Below, piece after piece: positions 1 to 7,604 of a stretch of 10,854 bases of DNA. A program made the translations under genes and the position numbers. The stretch is from Candidatus Sulfopaludibacter sp. SbA3 (lineage in GTDB: Bacteria > Acidobacteriota > Terriglobia > 20CM-2-55-15), in contig CAMAWS010000061.1 of assembly GCA_945861845.1 (NCBI GenBank), forward strand, positions 1 to 10,854. Reading direction: 5' to 3'. Positions within the stretch are counted from its first letter, which is position 1, and every line of letters begins with the position of its first letter. The notes beneath the pieces were generated by a model. That model was given only the letters and a program-made list of their open reading frames with translations, did no database searches and was not told where the DNA came from.

Positions 1-21
1 AAATGACCGGCCGGACCGGGA

Positions 22-639
22 TTAACGCTCTGTTGGCCACCCTTTGTCGAGCGGCTTTGCCGGGTCTGCGGTAATCTGCAGTTCCGCGCAGTGGTGATAC
101 GAGTAACCCCCAGGATTGTTAAAGGCGTGGTCGGCCATAAACTGCACGATCTGAACAGTGCACTTCTTGCAGTTGATGTTCGGCAGCTGTATGTCCGTCT
201 CAAACATTGCCATTTGACCGGTTGGCCGCGTGGAATGGACGAACAGGCCATCGGCAAGGACGGGAGTCTGAGGCGAGTCCTGGATCGCAGCGGACACAGA
301 CCATGGCCCCCTCTCGCTGTCTTTCGTAGTGACTTGCGGATCAAGCGGCAGCTCGGTGGGCGAGTTCACCGCCAGCGATACCCGGTAGTGCCCCGGGTGG
401 TAAATGGTTTCCTGAATCTTGAGATGCAGCTTCTGGCCGCCAACGGCTTTGCTGATGATGAAGCTCGGTTTGCCCCAATCGGTATTGGAACCACCGCAGG
501 GACCTGCCTTCTGTGGGTCACCGCGGTCGCTTTCGATGAGCCACGAGGCGGGTTCCAAAAGCTTGAAGTGGGCGGAGGCGCTCTGTGCGGATATCGCCAG
601 CACGGCGGCCAGGAAAACAAATCGAACTGAATATTTCAT
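22..639 (-). CDS. Secreted copper polysaccharide monooxygenase-like protein (SCE4755-like)
   Basis: This is probably a secreted copper protein of the lytic polysaccharide monooxygenase-like type. From the ATG at 639 it is 205 residues. Residues 1-23 form a clear signal peptide (basic start, FVFLAAVLA core, SASA cleavage motif), and cleavage leaves His24 as the first mature residue. An N-terminal His is the hallmark of the copper 'histidine brace'. Other candidate ligands are the histidines in YHPGHYR (81, 84), His171 and GYSYHH (182-183). Four Cys (48, 157, 160, 184) could form two disulfides. Start choice: an in-frame ATG at 660 overlaps the kinase stop (ATGA) but has no Shine-Dalgarno, whereas the ATG at 639 follows AAGGAG with 7 bases between. 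It lies 17 bases after the kinase gene and is probably co-transcribed with it. The fold and copper site are inferred from motifs; substrate and activity are unknown. Confidence 0.72.
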   Translation of the reverse strand: MKYSVRFVFLAAVLAISAQSASAHFKLLEPASWLIESDRGDPQKAGPCGGSNTDWGKPSFIISKAVGGQKLHLKIQETIYHPGHYRVSLAVNSPTELPLDPQVTTKDSERGPWSVSAAIQDSPQTPVLADGLFVHSTRPTGQMAMFETDIQLPNINCKKCTVQIVQFMADHAFNNPGGYSYHHCAELQITADPAKPLDKGWPTER

Positions 640-656
640 TGAAGTACTCCTTTTTT
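640..656 (-). promoter_or_regulatory. Ribosome binding site and intercistronic gap before the monooxygenase-like gene
   Basis: On the minus strand the gap reads AAAAAAAGGAGTACTTCA directly before ATG. AAGGAG at this spacing is a strong Shine-Dalgarno and decides the start at 639 over the overlapping ATG at 660. No promoter or terminator fits in 17 bases, which supports co-transcription with the kinase. Confidence 0.7.
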
Positions 657-3365
657 TCATTTTCGCAGCGCCGCTTGCCAGTTGGTCACCACAGTGAGAC
701 GCACGGCGGTCCCTTCGGTTTGGGGATTGAGGATCAGCAGGAAGCGCTGCCCGTCGGGCGTCACATCGAACTCATGGAGGCCGAAGGTTGTGGAATTGGC
801 TGAGAACAACTCGCGCGGCAGTTCCGCCCGAATGCCCTGGGGGCCGGCCTGAATCGCCGCCGCCATGACCTTTCCGACCGGTGTCTGGTAGTAGATCTCT
901 TTTCCGTCGCCGCGCCACTTCACATCGTACGCACCGCCATTGGAGATTTGCCACTTGCCCGCTGGCGCGCTGGCCACACCAGGGAAGGCTTGCACGTACA
1001 GTTCGTTCGCACCGGACTCGTTTGACGCGTAGGCCACCCACCGTCCGTCCGGCGAAATCGCGCCTGTGTTCTCATCGAACTGCGTATGTACCACAGGGAT
1101 CGGCTTCCGTTCGCCTTCTTTGCTTTCAAGGGGCAGCGCCATCAGGTCCCGGCCCGTCTGAGGATTCTGTTCCCGATACAGGAGGTACTTGCCGTCCTTG
1201 CTCCAGTCTAGAACGTACTTCAAATTGGGGCTTTCGGTAAGACGCTCTTCCTGCCCGGCCCCGGAGGCTTCTTTCCGGTAGAGTTGGAACACGCCACCGT
1301 CGCGGTTCGAAGAGAACGCAATCTGGTTGCCGTCAGGAGACCAGACGGGAAAATCATCCGAACCGGCATCAAAGGTCAGCCGCGTCATCACGCCGCGCGC
1401 GAATTCCCGGACCCATATATCCAGGTTGCCTTGCCCACCGTTTCCGATTTCGGTTCGCGCCACCGCCATGCGCTCCGCGCCTGGAGCCACCGCGATGCGA
1501 ATAGACGCGCCTTCCTCCGCAGCCTCTCCCAGTGGCTTCCCGTCCCGGCTTATCCAGACCACCGGCCGCTTCCGTGTGGATGGCGAGGCGAGATACGTCA
1601 GCAATCCGGATTCGGACGCCCAGAACGCGGCGCGGACAGAGGCAGTGGGATTGAGACCAACCTCCTCCGCCACCGAGACCGGATCGCCCTCCAGCCGGAG
1701 AGCGTCCAGGTCGAAGCGCTGGGCCAGCAGTGTCTGGTCCTGCATCCACAACAGATAGTCCGGACTCACGCCGCGCGCGGGAACGTACACGCCTTTGGCC
1801 GCGGTGCGCACGATCTGCTGCCGCGTACCGGGATCGGCGAGAGAACTGCCATAGACTCCCTGAACGTTCGGGTCGCCGCTGGCGATGAAATAGAGAAACC
1901 GGTTACCGTCCGGCAGAAACTGAGGATACCCGTGGTCGGTTTCCTTTCCGGCGGGATCGATTTTGGTGACCAAAGCCGCGCCGCCGCCCGACGCGGAGAC
2001 GCGCTGCAATCCGTCCGCGCTTCCGAACAGGATGACGCCGTCACGGTTCCATGTCCCTGTCGCGGTGACCGAGCCCTCGGTGGCGTCCCCCAAGGTGAGC
2101 GGAGCGCCGCCTGTAATCTCGATCCGCTTGAGCTTTCCACTCGAGAGGAACGCCAGAGACTTGCTGTCGGGCGACCAAGTTGGGAAATTGCCTCCTTCTG
2201 TACCCGGCAGCGGCCGCGCCGCCATCGAATCCAGAGGTCTCAGCCACAGTACCGGCGCGCTGGCGCCGCGTGCCTGTGCCGCAAAAACCACATAGCGTCC
2301 ATCCGGGGATGCGCCGAAGGCCCCATATTGATTGGTGAAGACCGTATCCGGCGGCGCTTCCATGGAAAACTGGACCGCGCTCAGCTCGGGCGCGGTCTCG
2401 CGGAAATGTACGAACGCCAGCGCCGCCAGCCCGATCCCCGCGACGATCGCGGCAGCCGCGACAACGGATGACACCCACGAGAAACGCGCTTTAGCCTGCA
2501 GCGGGACCAGACCGGCGTGTTCGGGCACTGCGTTCTCCAGAAGCAACGTGAAGCCGCTGATATGCCGCAGGCGCTTCTTCGGATCTTTTTCCAGGCACTT
2601 CTCCAGCAGCCGCCGAACGGCAGGCGGCGTCACGCTCAAATCCGGGTGCTCGCGCACGACAGCGGCGAGCGTATCGGTGAGGTCCTCGCCCTTGAAGAGC
2701 CGCTGGCCGGTGACCATCTCGTACAGAACCACGCCGAAGGCCCAGATATCGGCGCGCCGGTCCACAGTCCTGCCGCGAGCCTGCTCGGGCGACATGTAAG
2801 CCGCGGTGCCGAGAATTACTCCACGCTTTGTTGCGCCCAGGCTCATCGTCGGCGAAATCGTGGGCGAATTCGAAGGGTCGGATGCAGACTCGTCCGCCAG
2901 CGCCTTCGCCAGGCCGAAGTCGAGCACCTTGACGGTTCCGTCCGGAGTGATCTTCACATTGGCGGGTTTCAAATCCCGATGCACAATATCCGCTTCGTGC
3001 GCAGCCTCCAGGGCTTCCGCGATCTGCGCCGCAATTCCCAGGGCCTCGTCGAGGGGTATCGGACCGCGCCGGATTCGCTCTGCAAGCGTTTCGCCCGGAA
3101 CCAGCTCCAGCACCAGAAAATGGCGTCCGCCAACTTCTTCGATGCCGTGAATGGCGGCGATGTTGGCGTGGTTCAGCGACGCCAGTACGCGGGCTTCGCG
3201 CTGGAATCGCGCGACCCGCTCGGCATCGTGGGTGAAGGCTTCCGGAAGTAGTTTGATGGCGACGTTGCGGCTCAGCTTCGAGTCGGTGGCTTGATAGACA
3301 TCGCCCATGCCGCCGCTGCCCAAGTGGGCCGTAATTTGGTAGTGTGCGAGTTTGGTTCCGATCAT
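657..3365 (-). CDS. Transmembrane Ser/Thr protein kinase with PD40 beta-propeller sensor domain
   Basis: PknB-type kinase, 902 residues from the ATG at 3365. The kinase domain covers about residues 9-275. Visible motifs are the glycine loop GSGGMG (16-21), Lys38 in VAIK, catalytic HRDLKPAN (129-136), DFG (149-151), a Ser/Thr-rich activation loop (about 158-187) and MSPEQARG (191-198). A hydrophobic segment at about 297-321 is a single membrane helix. The remaining ~580 residues contain repeated PD40/WD40-like blades such as WSPDSKSLAF, WSPDGNQIAFSSN, SPDGRWVAYAS and VTPDGQRFLLI, which would form a periplasmic propeller for sensing or docking. The frame stays open up to 3515, but those extra 50 codons are low-complexity and run into the inverted-repeat element, and the kinase homology begins right after MIGTKLAHYQ, so 3365 is preferred. 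No good Shine-Dalgarno is visible. It heads a unit with the monooxygenase-like gene. The ligand and phosphorylation targets are unknown. Confidence 0.93.
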   Translation of the reverse strand: MIGTKLAHYQITAHLGSGGMGDVYQATDSKLSRNVAIKLLPEAFTHDAERVARFQREARVLASLNHANIAAIHGIEEVGGRHFLVLELVPGETLAERIRRGPIPLDEALGIAAQIAEALEAAHEADIVHRDLKPANVKITPDGTVKVLDFGLAKALADESASDPSNSPTISPTMSLGATKRGVILGTAAYMSPEQARGRTVDRRADIWAFGVVLYEMVTGQRLFKGEDLTDTLAAVVREHPDLSVTPPAVRRLLEKCLEKDPKKRLRHISGFTLLLENAVPEHAGLVPLQAKARFSWVSSVVAAAAIVAGIGLAALAFVHFRETAPELSAVQFSMEAPPDTVFTNQYGAFGASPDGRYVVFAAQARGASAPVLWLRPLDSMAARPLPGTEGGNFPTWSPDSKSLAFLSSGKLKRIEITGGAPLTLGDATEGSVTATGTWNRDGVILFGSADGLQRVSASGGGAALVTKIDPAGKETDHGYPQFLPDGNRFLYFIASGDPNVQGVYGSSLADPGTRQQIVRTAAKGVYVPARGVSPDYLLWMQDQTLLAQRFDLDALRLEGDPVSVAEEVGLNPTASVRAAFWASESGLLTYLASPSTRKRPVVWISRDGKPLGEAAEEGASIRIAVAPGAERMAVARTEIGNGGQGNLDIWVREFARGVMTRLTFDAGSDDFPVWSPDGNQIAFSSNRDGGVFQLYRKEASGAGQEERLTESPNLKYVLDWSKDGKYLLYREQNPQTGRDLMALPLESKEGERKPIPVVHTQFDENTGAISPDGRWVAYASNESGANELYVQAFPGVASAPAGKWQISNGGAYDVKWRGDGKEIYYQTPVGKVMAAAIQAGPQGIRAELPRELFSANSTTFGLHEFDVTPDGQRFLLILNPQTEGTAVRLTVVTNWQAALRK

Positions 3366-3401
3366 GTCGATTCGTGGGCGGATTCTATCAGAACTTCCGC
3401 A
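3366..3401 (-). promoter_or_regulatory. Short 5' region of the kinase gene
   Basis: Only 36 bases separate the kinase ATG from the inverted-repeat element. On the minus strand this stretch holds GATAGAAT about 19 bases before the ATG, which could act as a -10 box. No convincing -35 is present, so any upstream promoter half would lie in the element's terminal repeat. Weak call. Confidence 0.2.
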
Positions 3402-3599
3402 TGGAAACTTCCCTCCTGAGTCAGGAGGGGTGGCGCGGCGACGTTTTATCAGCCGCGCCGGGGTGGTTCCAGAGCCAGAGCGCGGCAGTCCTGAACTTCG
3501 CGGCCCGGGAACCACCCCGTCTGCGCCAAATTAAGGAGGCTTCGCGGCTGTTGCTTCAGGGGCGCAGCCACCCCTCCTGACTCAGGAGGAGAGTTTCCA
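3402..3599. repeat. 198-bp element with 33-bp terminal inverted repeats (MITE/REP-like)
   Basis: The left arm (3402-3434) and right arm (3567-3599) are inverted copies matching at 31 of 33 positions; they differ only in the two bases after TGGAAACT. Each arm itself contains a 17-bp palindrome, CCTCCTGA(G/C)TCAGGAGG, at 3412-3428 and 3573-3589. Inside lies a second, perfect 12-bp inverted repeat, CGGGGTGGTTCC at 3459-3470 against 3508-3519. The unit could therefore fold on either strand into a long arm with a nested hairpin. It contains no credible gene and no clear target-site duplication. It fills most of the gap between glgC and the kinase gene. It may be a non-autonomous mobile or REP-type element, and its right arm may also serve as the end of the glgC transcript, although no U-run follows it. 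Confidence 0.75.
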
Positions 3600-3612
3600 G
3601 AACCATTCGGGT

Positions 3613-4836
3613 TCAACCCGCGGCAAAACGGTATCCTTTGGGAATGACGACGATGCCGCGGTCGGAAACCGTGAAGCGTTCCGCATCGCGCGCCAGGTCA
3701 AAACCGATCCTTTCGCCCGGGGGAATCGACACGTGTTTGTCGACGATACAGCGCTGCAGCTGTGCTCCTTCCCCGACGGTGACATCCTCGAAGAGGAGCG
3801 AATTCTCTACCACAGCCCCGTCTTCCACTCGAACGTTCGGGAACAGTATGGCGTGACGCAGCGTTCCCCCGACGATCAGCGTGCCCGAAGCGAGCATGCA
3901 GTTGACGATTTCCGCCTCGCGTCCTGACCTGCCGGGAACGGTACGAGCCGGAGGATGTTGCCCCTCATAGGTTCGGATCGGCCAGTCCCCCTGGTAGAGG
4001 TCAATCGCAGGCAGGGGATGCAGCAGATCCATGTTCGCTTCGTAATACGCATCGATGGTTCCCACATCCCGCCAATAACGGTCGGCCGTGACCCGTCCGC
4101 TCTCGCCACCAAAACGATATGCGTTCACGCGGTGCGTGCCCACCATCGAGGGGAGAATATCCTTGCCGAAGTCGTGCGTGGAATCGCTGCCGTGATCCTG
4201 GTGAAGGAGGTCCACCAAACGATCCATCGAGAACACATACACGCCCATGGATGCGAGCGCGTGGCCGGAATCGCCCGGAATGCTCTGCGGGTTTTCGGGC
4301 TTCTCCTGAAAGGAAACGATCTGGTCATCCTCATTCACCGTCATGGCACCGAAGGAACTTGCTTCTTCGAGCCCGACCGTAAGACAGGCGATGGTTAACG
4401 CGGCTCCGGAATCGCGGTGGCGCTGAAGCATCGCGTCATAGTCCATTCGGTAGACGTGATCTCCCGAGAGAATCAGCGCGTATTCGGCACCGCTCCGCTC
4501 CAGCAGGTACAGGTTCTGGTAGATTGCGTCCGCGGTGCCGCTGTACCACGATTCTCCGGTCCGCATCTGCGGAGGCACCGGCGTGATGTACTCTCCAAGT
4601 TCGGAGTTGTAGATGGACCACCCGTCACGCAGGTGCTTTTGCAGCAAATGGGACTTGTACTGCGTGAGCACGAGAACGCGGCGCAGCCCGGAATGCAGGC
4701 AGTTGCTGAGCGTGAAGTCGATGATGCGGTACCGCCCCCCGAAAGGCACGGCCGGCTTGGCCCTTTCGGCAGTCAGTGGATGCAGGCGCGAACCGATTCC
4801 GCCCGCGAGTATGATGCTGATTGTCTTCTCGCGCAT
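3613..4836 (-). CDS. glgC: Glucose-1-phosphate adenylyltransferase (ADP-glucose pyrophosphorylase)
   Basis: Makes ADP-glucose and pyrophosphate from ATP and glucose-1-phosphate, the committed step of bacterial glycogen synthesis, in the cytoplasm. At 407 residues it is close to the usual GlgC length. The N-terminal nucleotidyltransferase domain has AGGIGSRLHPLT (11-22), KPAVPFGG (27-34), SGDHVYRMDY (124-133, with the Asp expected to bind metal), FQEKP (176-180, with the Lys that contacts glucose-1-phosphate in the family) and YWRDVGT (254-260). Residues ~305-370 look like the left-handed beta-helix domain. Start: a TTG at 4848 is in frame, but the ATG at 4836 gives the typical MREKTISIILAGG beginning and is preferred; the Shine-Dalgarno is poor for both. 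It is divergent from the GAF-ANTAR regulator. No other glycogen genes are in view. Its allosteric effector cannot be read from the sequence. Confidence 0.95.
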   Translation of the reverse strand: MREKTISIILAGGIGSRLHPLTAERAKPAVPFGGRYRIIDFTLSNCLHSGLRRVLVLTQYKSHLLQKHLRDGWSIYNSELGEYITPVPPQMRTGESWYSGTADAIYQNLYLLERSGAEYALILSGDHVYRMDYDAMLQRHRDSGAALTIACLTVGLEEASSFGAMTVNEDDQIVSFQEKPENPQSIPGDSGHALASMGVYVFSMDRLVDLLHQDHGSDSTHDFGKDILPSMVGTHRVNAYRFGGESGRVTADRYWRDVGTIDAYYEANMDLLHPLPAIDLYQGDWPIRTYEGQHPPARTVPGRSGREAEIVNCMLASGTLIVGGTLRHAILFPNVRVEDGAVVENSLLFEDVTVGEGAQLQRCIVDKHVSIPPGERIGFDLARDAERFTVSDRGIVVIPKGYRFAAG

Positions 4837-6160
4837 GAGGATCTTCAAACAACAAACTGAAGATATAACATCCAGGCTAAACGGTCAGGCCTATAATAAG
4901 TTGTTTTTGGAGGAAGCCCTGGCACGCAGCAATTCCATCGATACGATAAGGCAGACACTGGACCTGGCAGGAAAAGAACTGCAGGTTCTGCAGAAGATCA
5001 GCCAGACGATCAGTTGCAGCCTGGATCTTGATGTCATCCTTGGCCAGATTATCGACCTTGTCGTTGAAGTCACTCACGGTGACTCCTGCCTGATCTATCT
5101 GCTGGATGAGACCGAAGAGAATCTTTTCCTGAGAGCTTCCATGACACCCCATCCACGCCTGATCGGACAGATTTCCTTAAAAGTTGGAGAGGGTATTACG
5201 GGGTGGGTGGCCCGGGAGGCCGAACCGGTTGCCATTGCGCGGCACGCGAGCAAGGACAGCCGTTCAAAAATCTTTCACAACCTGCCCGAAGACAAGTACG
5301 AAGCCTTCCTGTCTGTTCCGATCGTGGTTCCTACCGATAGAGTCGTCGGCGTGATCAACGTTCAACACCGCAAGCCCCGCCGCCATACCGTTGCCGAGCA
5401 GACGCTGCTGACGATCATCGGCCATCAGGTTGGAGGCGCGATCGAGAACGCGAGACTGTATGAGGAGACCAAGCGGCAGGCCGAGCGCCTGCTTGCGCTG
5501 GCACAGGTGGGGCAGATCATCGGGTCGGGCAGGTACCTGGAGGAGATGCTCCAGTTGATTGTGAATCTGATCAGCGAGACCATGCAGGCAAAAGTCTGTT
5601 CGATCATGCTGGTGGACAGGAAACGCAATGAACTTGTTCTCAAGGCTGCCAAGTGTACGAGCAAGGAGTATCTGCAGCGTCCGAGTCTCTCCGTCTCAAA
5701 AAGCCTGATCGGCCGCGTCGTGAAGGAAAGAACGCCCCTCATTGTTCGCGATGTCATGAAGGAACCCGGATATCAAAATGCGGACCTTGCCAAGAAGGAA
5801 GGCGTGAAGTCGCTGGTTTCCGTTCCGATGATCGTGAAAGACGACGCAATCGGTGTAATCAACGTCTACTCATCGGAAGAGCGCGTCTTTTCGCAAGAGG
5901 ACATTCGAACGCTCTGTACTGTGGCAGACCAGGCCGCGCTCGCGATTGAGAACACTAAGCTTGCCATGGAAGCCCAGGAAAGCCAGGAAGCCCTTCAAAC
6001 CCGCAAGCTCGTCGACCGCGCCAAGAGCATCCTTGAAAAGCAGGGGGGCCTGAAAGAGGAAGAGGCCTACCGGCGCCTTCAGCAGCAGAGCATGCGGACC
6101 CGCCGGTCCATGAGGGAGATTGCAGAGGCGGTCATACTTTCCAGCGAAATCCAGGGATAA
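4835..6160 (+). CDS. GAF-GAF-ANTAR sensor / RNA-binding antitermination regulator
   Basis: A cytoplasmic one-component regulator, 441 residues from the ATG at 4835. Two GAF domains (about 65-205 and 235-375) share repeated features: GEGITGWVARE with LSVPIVV..VGVINV in the first, and SLIGRVVKER with VSVPMIV..IGVINV in the second. The last ~55 residues, KLVDRAKSILEKQGGLKEEE onward through AYRRLQQQSM and the end of the helix bundle, match ANTAR, the RNA-binding antiterminator domain known from AmiR, NasR and EutV. GAF domains usually bind small ligands; the ligand here is unknown. No histidine kinase or receiver domain is present, so sensing is probably direct. The start is uncertain: the ATG at 4835 has no Shine-Dalgarno and overlaps the glgC start codon on the other strand, while TTG 4901, TTG 4907 and CTG 4919 lie near a TATAAT/GGAGGA pair. 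It converges on amt, whose leader carries a matching ANTAR-type RNA target. Confidence 0.9.
   Translation: MRIFKQQTEDITSRLNGQAYNKLFLEEALARSNSIDTIRQTLDLAGKELQVLQKISQTISCSLDLDVILGQIIDLVVEVTHGDSCLIYLLDETEENLFLRASMTPHPRLIGQISLKVGEGITGWVAREAEPVAIARHASKDSRSKIFHNLPEDKYEAFLSVPIVVPTDRVVGVINVQHRKPRRHTVAEQTLLTIIGHQVGGAIENARLYEETKRQAERLLALAQVGQIIGSGRYLEEMLQLIVNLISETMQAKVCSIMLVDRKRNELVLKAAKCTSKEYLQRPSLSVSKSLIGRVVKERTPLIVRDVMKEPGYQNADLAKKEGVKSLVSVPMIVKDDAIGVINVYSSEERVFSQEDIRTLCTVADQAALAIENTKLAMEAQESQEALQTRKLVDRAKSILEKQGGLKEEEAYRRLQQQSMRTRRSMREIAEAVILSSEIQG
4837..4918. promoter_or_regulatory. Divergent control region between glgC and the GAF-ANTAR gene
   Basis: A perfect TATAAT lies on the plus strand at 4892-4897 without a recognisable -35. 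GGAGGA follows at 4909-4914. On the minus strand, TATATC preceded by CTGACC at 15 bases is a weak promoter candidate for glgC. If the plus-strand TATAAT is used, the regulator's transcript begins near 4904, downstream of the ATG at 4835. That would require a start at a TTG or CTG around 4907-4921. Low confidence, but the start of the regulator depends on it. Confidence 0.3.
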
Positions 6161-6164
6161 TTCA

Positions 6165-6228
6165 ATTCCGGTGACGTTGATCGAATTGTTCTGAAGCACA
6201 GGAACAATTCGATCAACGTCACCGGAAT
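6165..6228. terminator. Perfect 27-bp inverted repeat between convergent genes
   Basis: The arms at 6165-6191 and 6202-6228 are exact reverse complements with a 10-base loop (TGAAGCACAG). The repeat begins 4 bases after the regulator's stop and 7 bases after the amt stop, so it would end both transcripts. No T-run follows on either strand, so it is not a textbook intrinsic terminator. It may instead block, stabilise or process the 3' ends, or be a binding or recombination site. The arm sequence is unlike the repeats elsewhere in this window. Confidence 0.7.
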
Positions 6229-6235
6229 ACCCGAA

Positions 6236-7537
6236 TTAGTGGCGAGTCTTAGTGCCAGCGTCCGAACCGCTTGGTTTTACGCTCATTCCCGAAGTCTCGA
6301 AATCGCCGAGTCCAAACTCGTACGCGGACTCGCTATGCTGGCTCAGGTCGAGACCAAGCATTTCGTCCTCGGGTGTCAGGCGCAGGCCGAAGATGGCTTT
6401 CACAATCATCAGAATGACCAGTGTTCCGATTCCCGCGAAAGCGATCGTTGCAAGAACGGCAACAAGCTGTGTAACCACAAGTCCCGGGTTGCCGAAGAAC
6501 AGGCCATCGTTTCCAGCAGGATTAATTGCTTTGGAAGCGAACAATCCGGTGGCCAGGGCTCCCCAGACGCCGCCCACGAAGTGAACGCCGACAACGTCGA
6601 GCGAATCGTCATAGCCCAGCTTCGCCTTTACGTTGCATGCCGCATAACAGATCACTCCGGCAACCGCCCCAATTACCATTGCGGACATCGGCCCGACGAA
6701 TCCCGATCCCGGAGTTACCGCTACGAGGCCGGCGACCGCGCCGCTGGCTGCGCCGAGCATGGTTGGTTTTCCTCGGGAGACCCATTCCGCCAGGGACCAG
6801 AGCAACGCCGCCGCCGCGGCGGCCGTATTTGTGGCAAGGAATGCCGAAGCCGCCAGGCCATTTGCGCCCAGGGCGGAACCGGCGTTGAATCCGAACCAGC
6901 CGACCCACAGCAGCGAGGCGCCCAGAACAGTAAACGGAAGGTTATGTGGAATTATGGGAACCCTTCCATAATCCACGCGCCTTCCCATGACGAGCGCGCA
7001 GACCAACGCCGAGGCTCCGGAACTGATATGAACGACCGTCCCGCCCGCAAAGTCCAGGGCGCCCGTGTTTCTGATCCATCCGCCGACGCCCCAGACCCAG
7101 TGACACAGCGGGTCATATATCAGAGTCGCCCAGAGAAGCGTGAACAGGAGGAAACCGCTGAATTTCATGCGTTCCGCGAAGGCGCCGGTGATGAGCGCGG
7201 GGGTGATGATCGCGAAAGTGAGCTGGAAGATGGCAAATGCCTGGTGAGGAATCGTGGCTGCATAGTCGGCATTTGGCGTTTGCCCGACCTGGTTGAAGCC
7301 AATCCAGTCCAGGCTGCCGATCAGGCCGTTGATGTCGGGACCGAAGGCCAGGGTATAACCAATCACGATCCACTGGATGCTGATCAGGGCCGTGATTATG
7401 AAGCTCTGTAATACGGTTCCCAGAACGTTCTTGCCGCGGACCATGCCACCGTAGAAAAAAGCCAGTCCGGGAATTGTCATCATCAGAACGAGCGCCGAGG
7501 AAATGAGCACCCATCCTGTATCGCCAGTGTCGATCAT
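6236..7537 (-). CDS. amt: Ammonium transporter, Amt family
   Basis: An inner-membrane channel for ammonium uptake. It has 433 residues and about 11 membrane helices, as usual for Amt proteins. Family landmarks are PGLAFFYGGMVR (23-34), AFAERMKFSGFLLF (119-132), YDPLCHWVWG (141-150) with Asp142 and the first pore His146, DFAGGTVVHISSG (162-174), WFGFNAGSALGANG (214-227), and GVHFVGGVWG (317-326) with the second pore His319. The tail LGLDLSQHSESAYEF (394-408) is the conserved cytoplasmic end that interacts with PII proteins in relatives, followed by about 25 extra residues. Start: the frame is open upstream to 7651, but AAGGAG sits 7 bases before the ATG at 7537, which also gives the normal N-terminus. 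No glnK/PII gene is adjacent in this window, unlike the common glnK-amtB pair. The leader suggests control by an ANTAR protein. Confidence 0.96.
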   Translation of the reverse strand: MIDTGDTGWVLISSALVLMMTIPGLAFFYGGMVRGKNVLGTVLQSFIITALISIQWIVIGYTLAFGPDINGLIGSLDWIGFNQVGQTPNADYAATIPHQAFAIFQLTFAIITPALITGAFAERMKFSGFLLFTLLWATLIYDPLCHWVWGVGGWIRNTGALDFAGGTVVHISSGASALVCALVMGRRVDYGRVPIIPHNLPFTVLGASLLWVGWFGFNAGSALGANGLAASAFLATNTAAAAAALLWSLAEWVSRGKPTMLGAASGAVAGLVAVTPGSGFVGPMSAMVIGAVAGVICYAACNVKAKLGYDDSLDVVGVHFVGGVWGALATGLFASKAINPAGNDGLFFGNPGLVVTQLVAVLATIAFAGIGTLVILMIVKAIFGLRLTPEDEMLGLDLSQHSESAYEFGLGDFETSGMSVKPSGSDAGTKTRH

Positions 7538-7540
7538 TAA

Positions 7541-7561
7541 GCTTCTCCTTCCGACGAGGAG
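7541..7561 (-). promoter_or_regulatory. Amt ribosome binding site with a possible sequestering hairpin
   Basis: On the minus strand AAGGAG lies 7 bases before the amt ATG. Just upstream, CTCCT (7557-7561) is complementary to the AGGAG at 7545-7549, giving a 5-bp stem with a 7-base loop that would hide the ribosome site. The same upstream bases can instead join the 9-bp stem 7558-7566 / 7593-7601, which would free the site. Confidence 0.45.
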
Positions 7562-7570
7562 CGAAAACAC

Positions 7571-7589
7571 AAAAACGCCCAACAGGGCG
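7571..7589 (-). terminator. Terminator-like hairpin in the amt leader
   Basis: On the minus strand CGCCC-TGTT-GGGCG is followed at once by TTTTT and then GTGTTTT. A 5-bp all-GC stem with a U-run, placed upstream of the gene it precedes, is an attenuator-type arrangement. The stem is short but can be extended or replaced by longer pairings with the second ANTAR hairpin. Confidence 0.5.
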
Positions 7590-7604
7590 GTATTTCGCTC
7601 CAGG

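Noticed and set aside
1284..2471. A 395-codon open frame on the plus strand inside the kinase gene.
   Set aside because: It is antisense to well-recognised PD40 repeats, is Arg-rich and shows no family resemblance: a GC-bias shadow.
3366..3515. An N-terminal extension of the kinase, since the frame is open to 3515.
   Set aside because: The extra residues are low-complexity, come mostly from the inverted-repeat element, and precede the normal kinase beginning at MIGTKLAHYQ.
6165..6228. A second ANTAR target at the amt 3' end.
   Set aside because: The loop is 10 bases, not a hexaloop with A1/G4, and there is only one hairpin.
6239..7411. A 390-codon open frame on the plus strand inside amt.
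   Set aside because: It is antisense to an unambiguous Amt protein, with polar low-complexity sequence and no recognisable domain.
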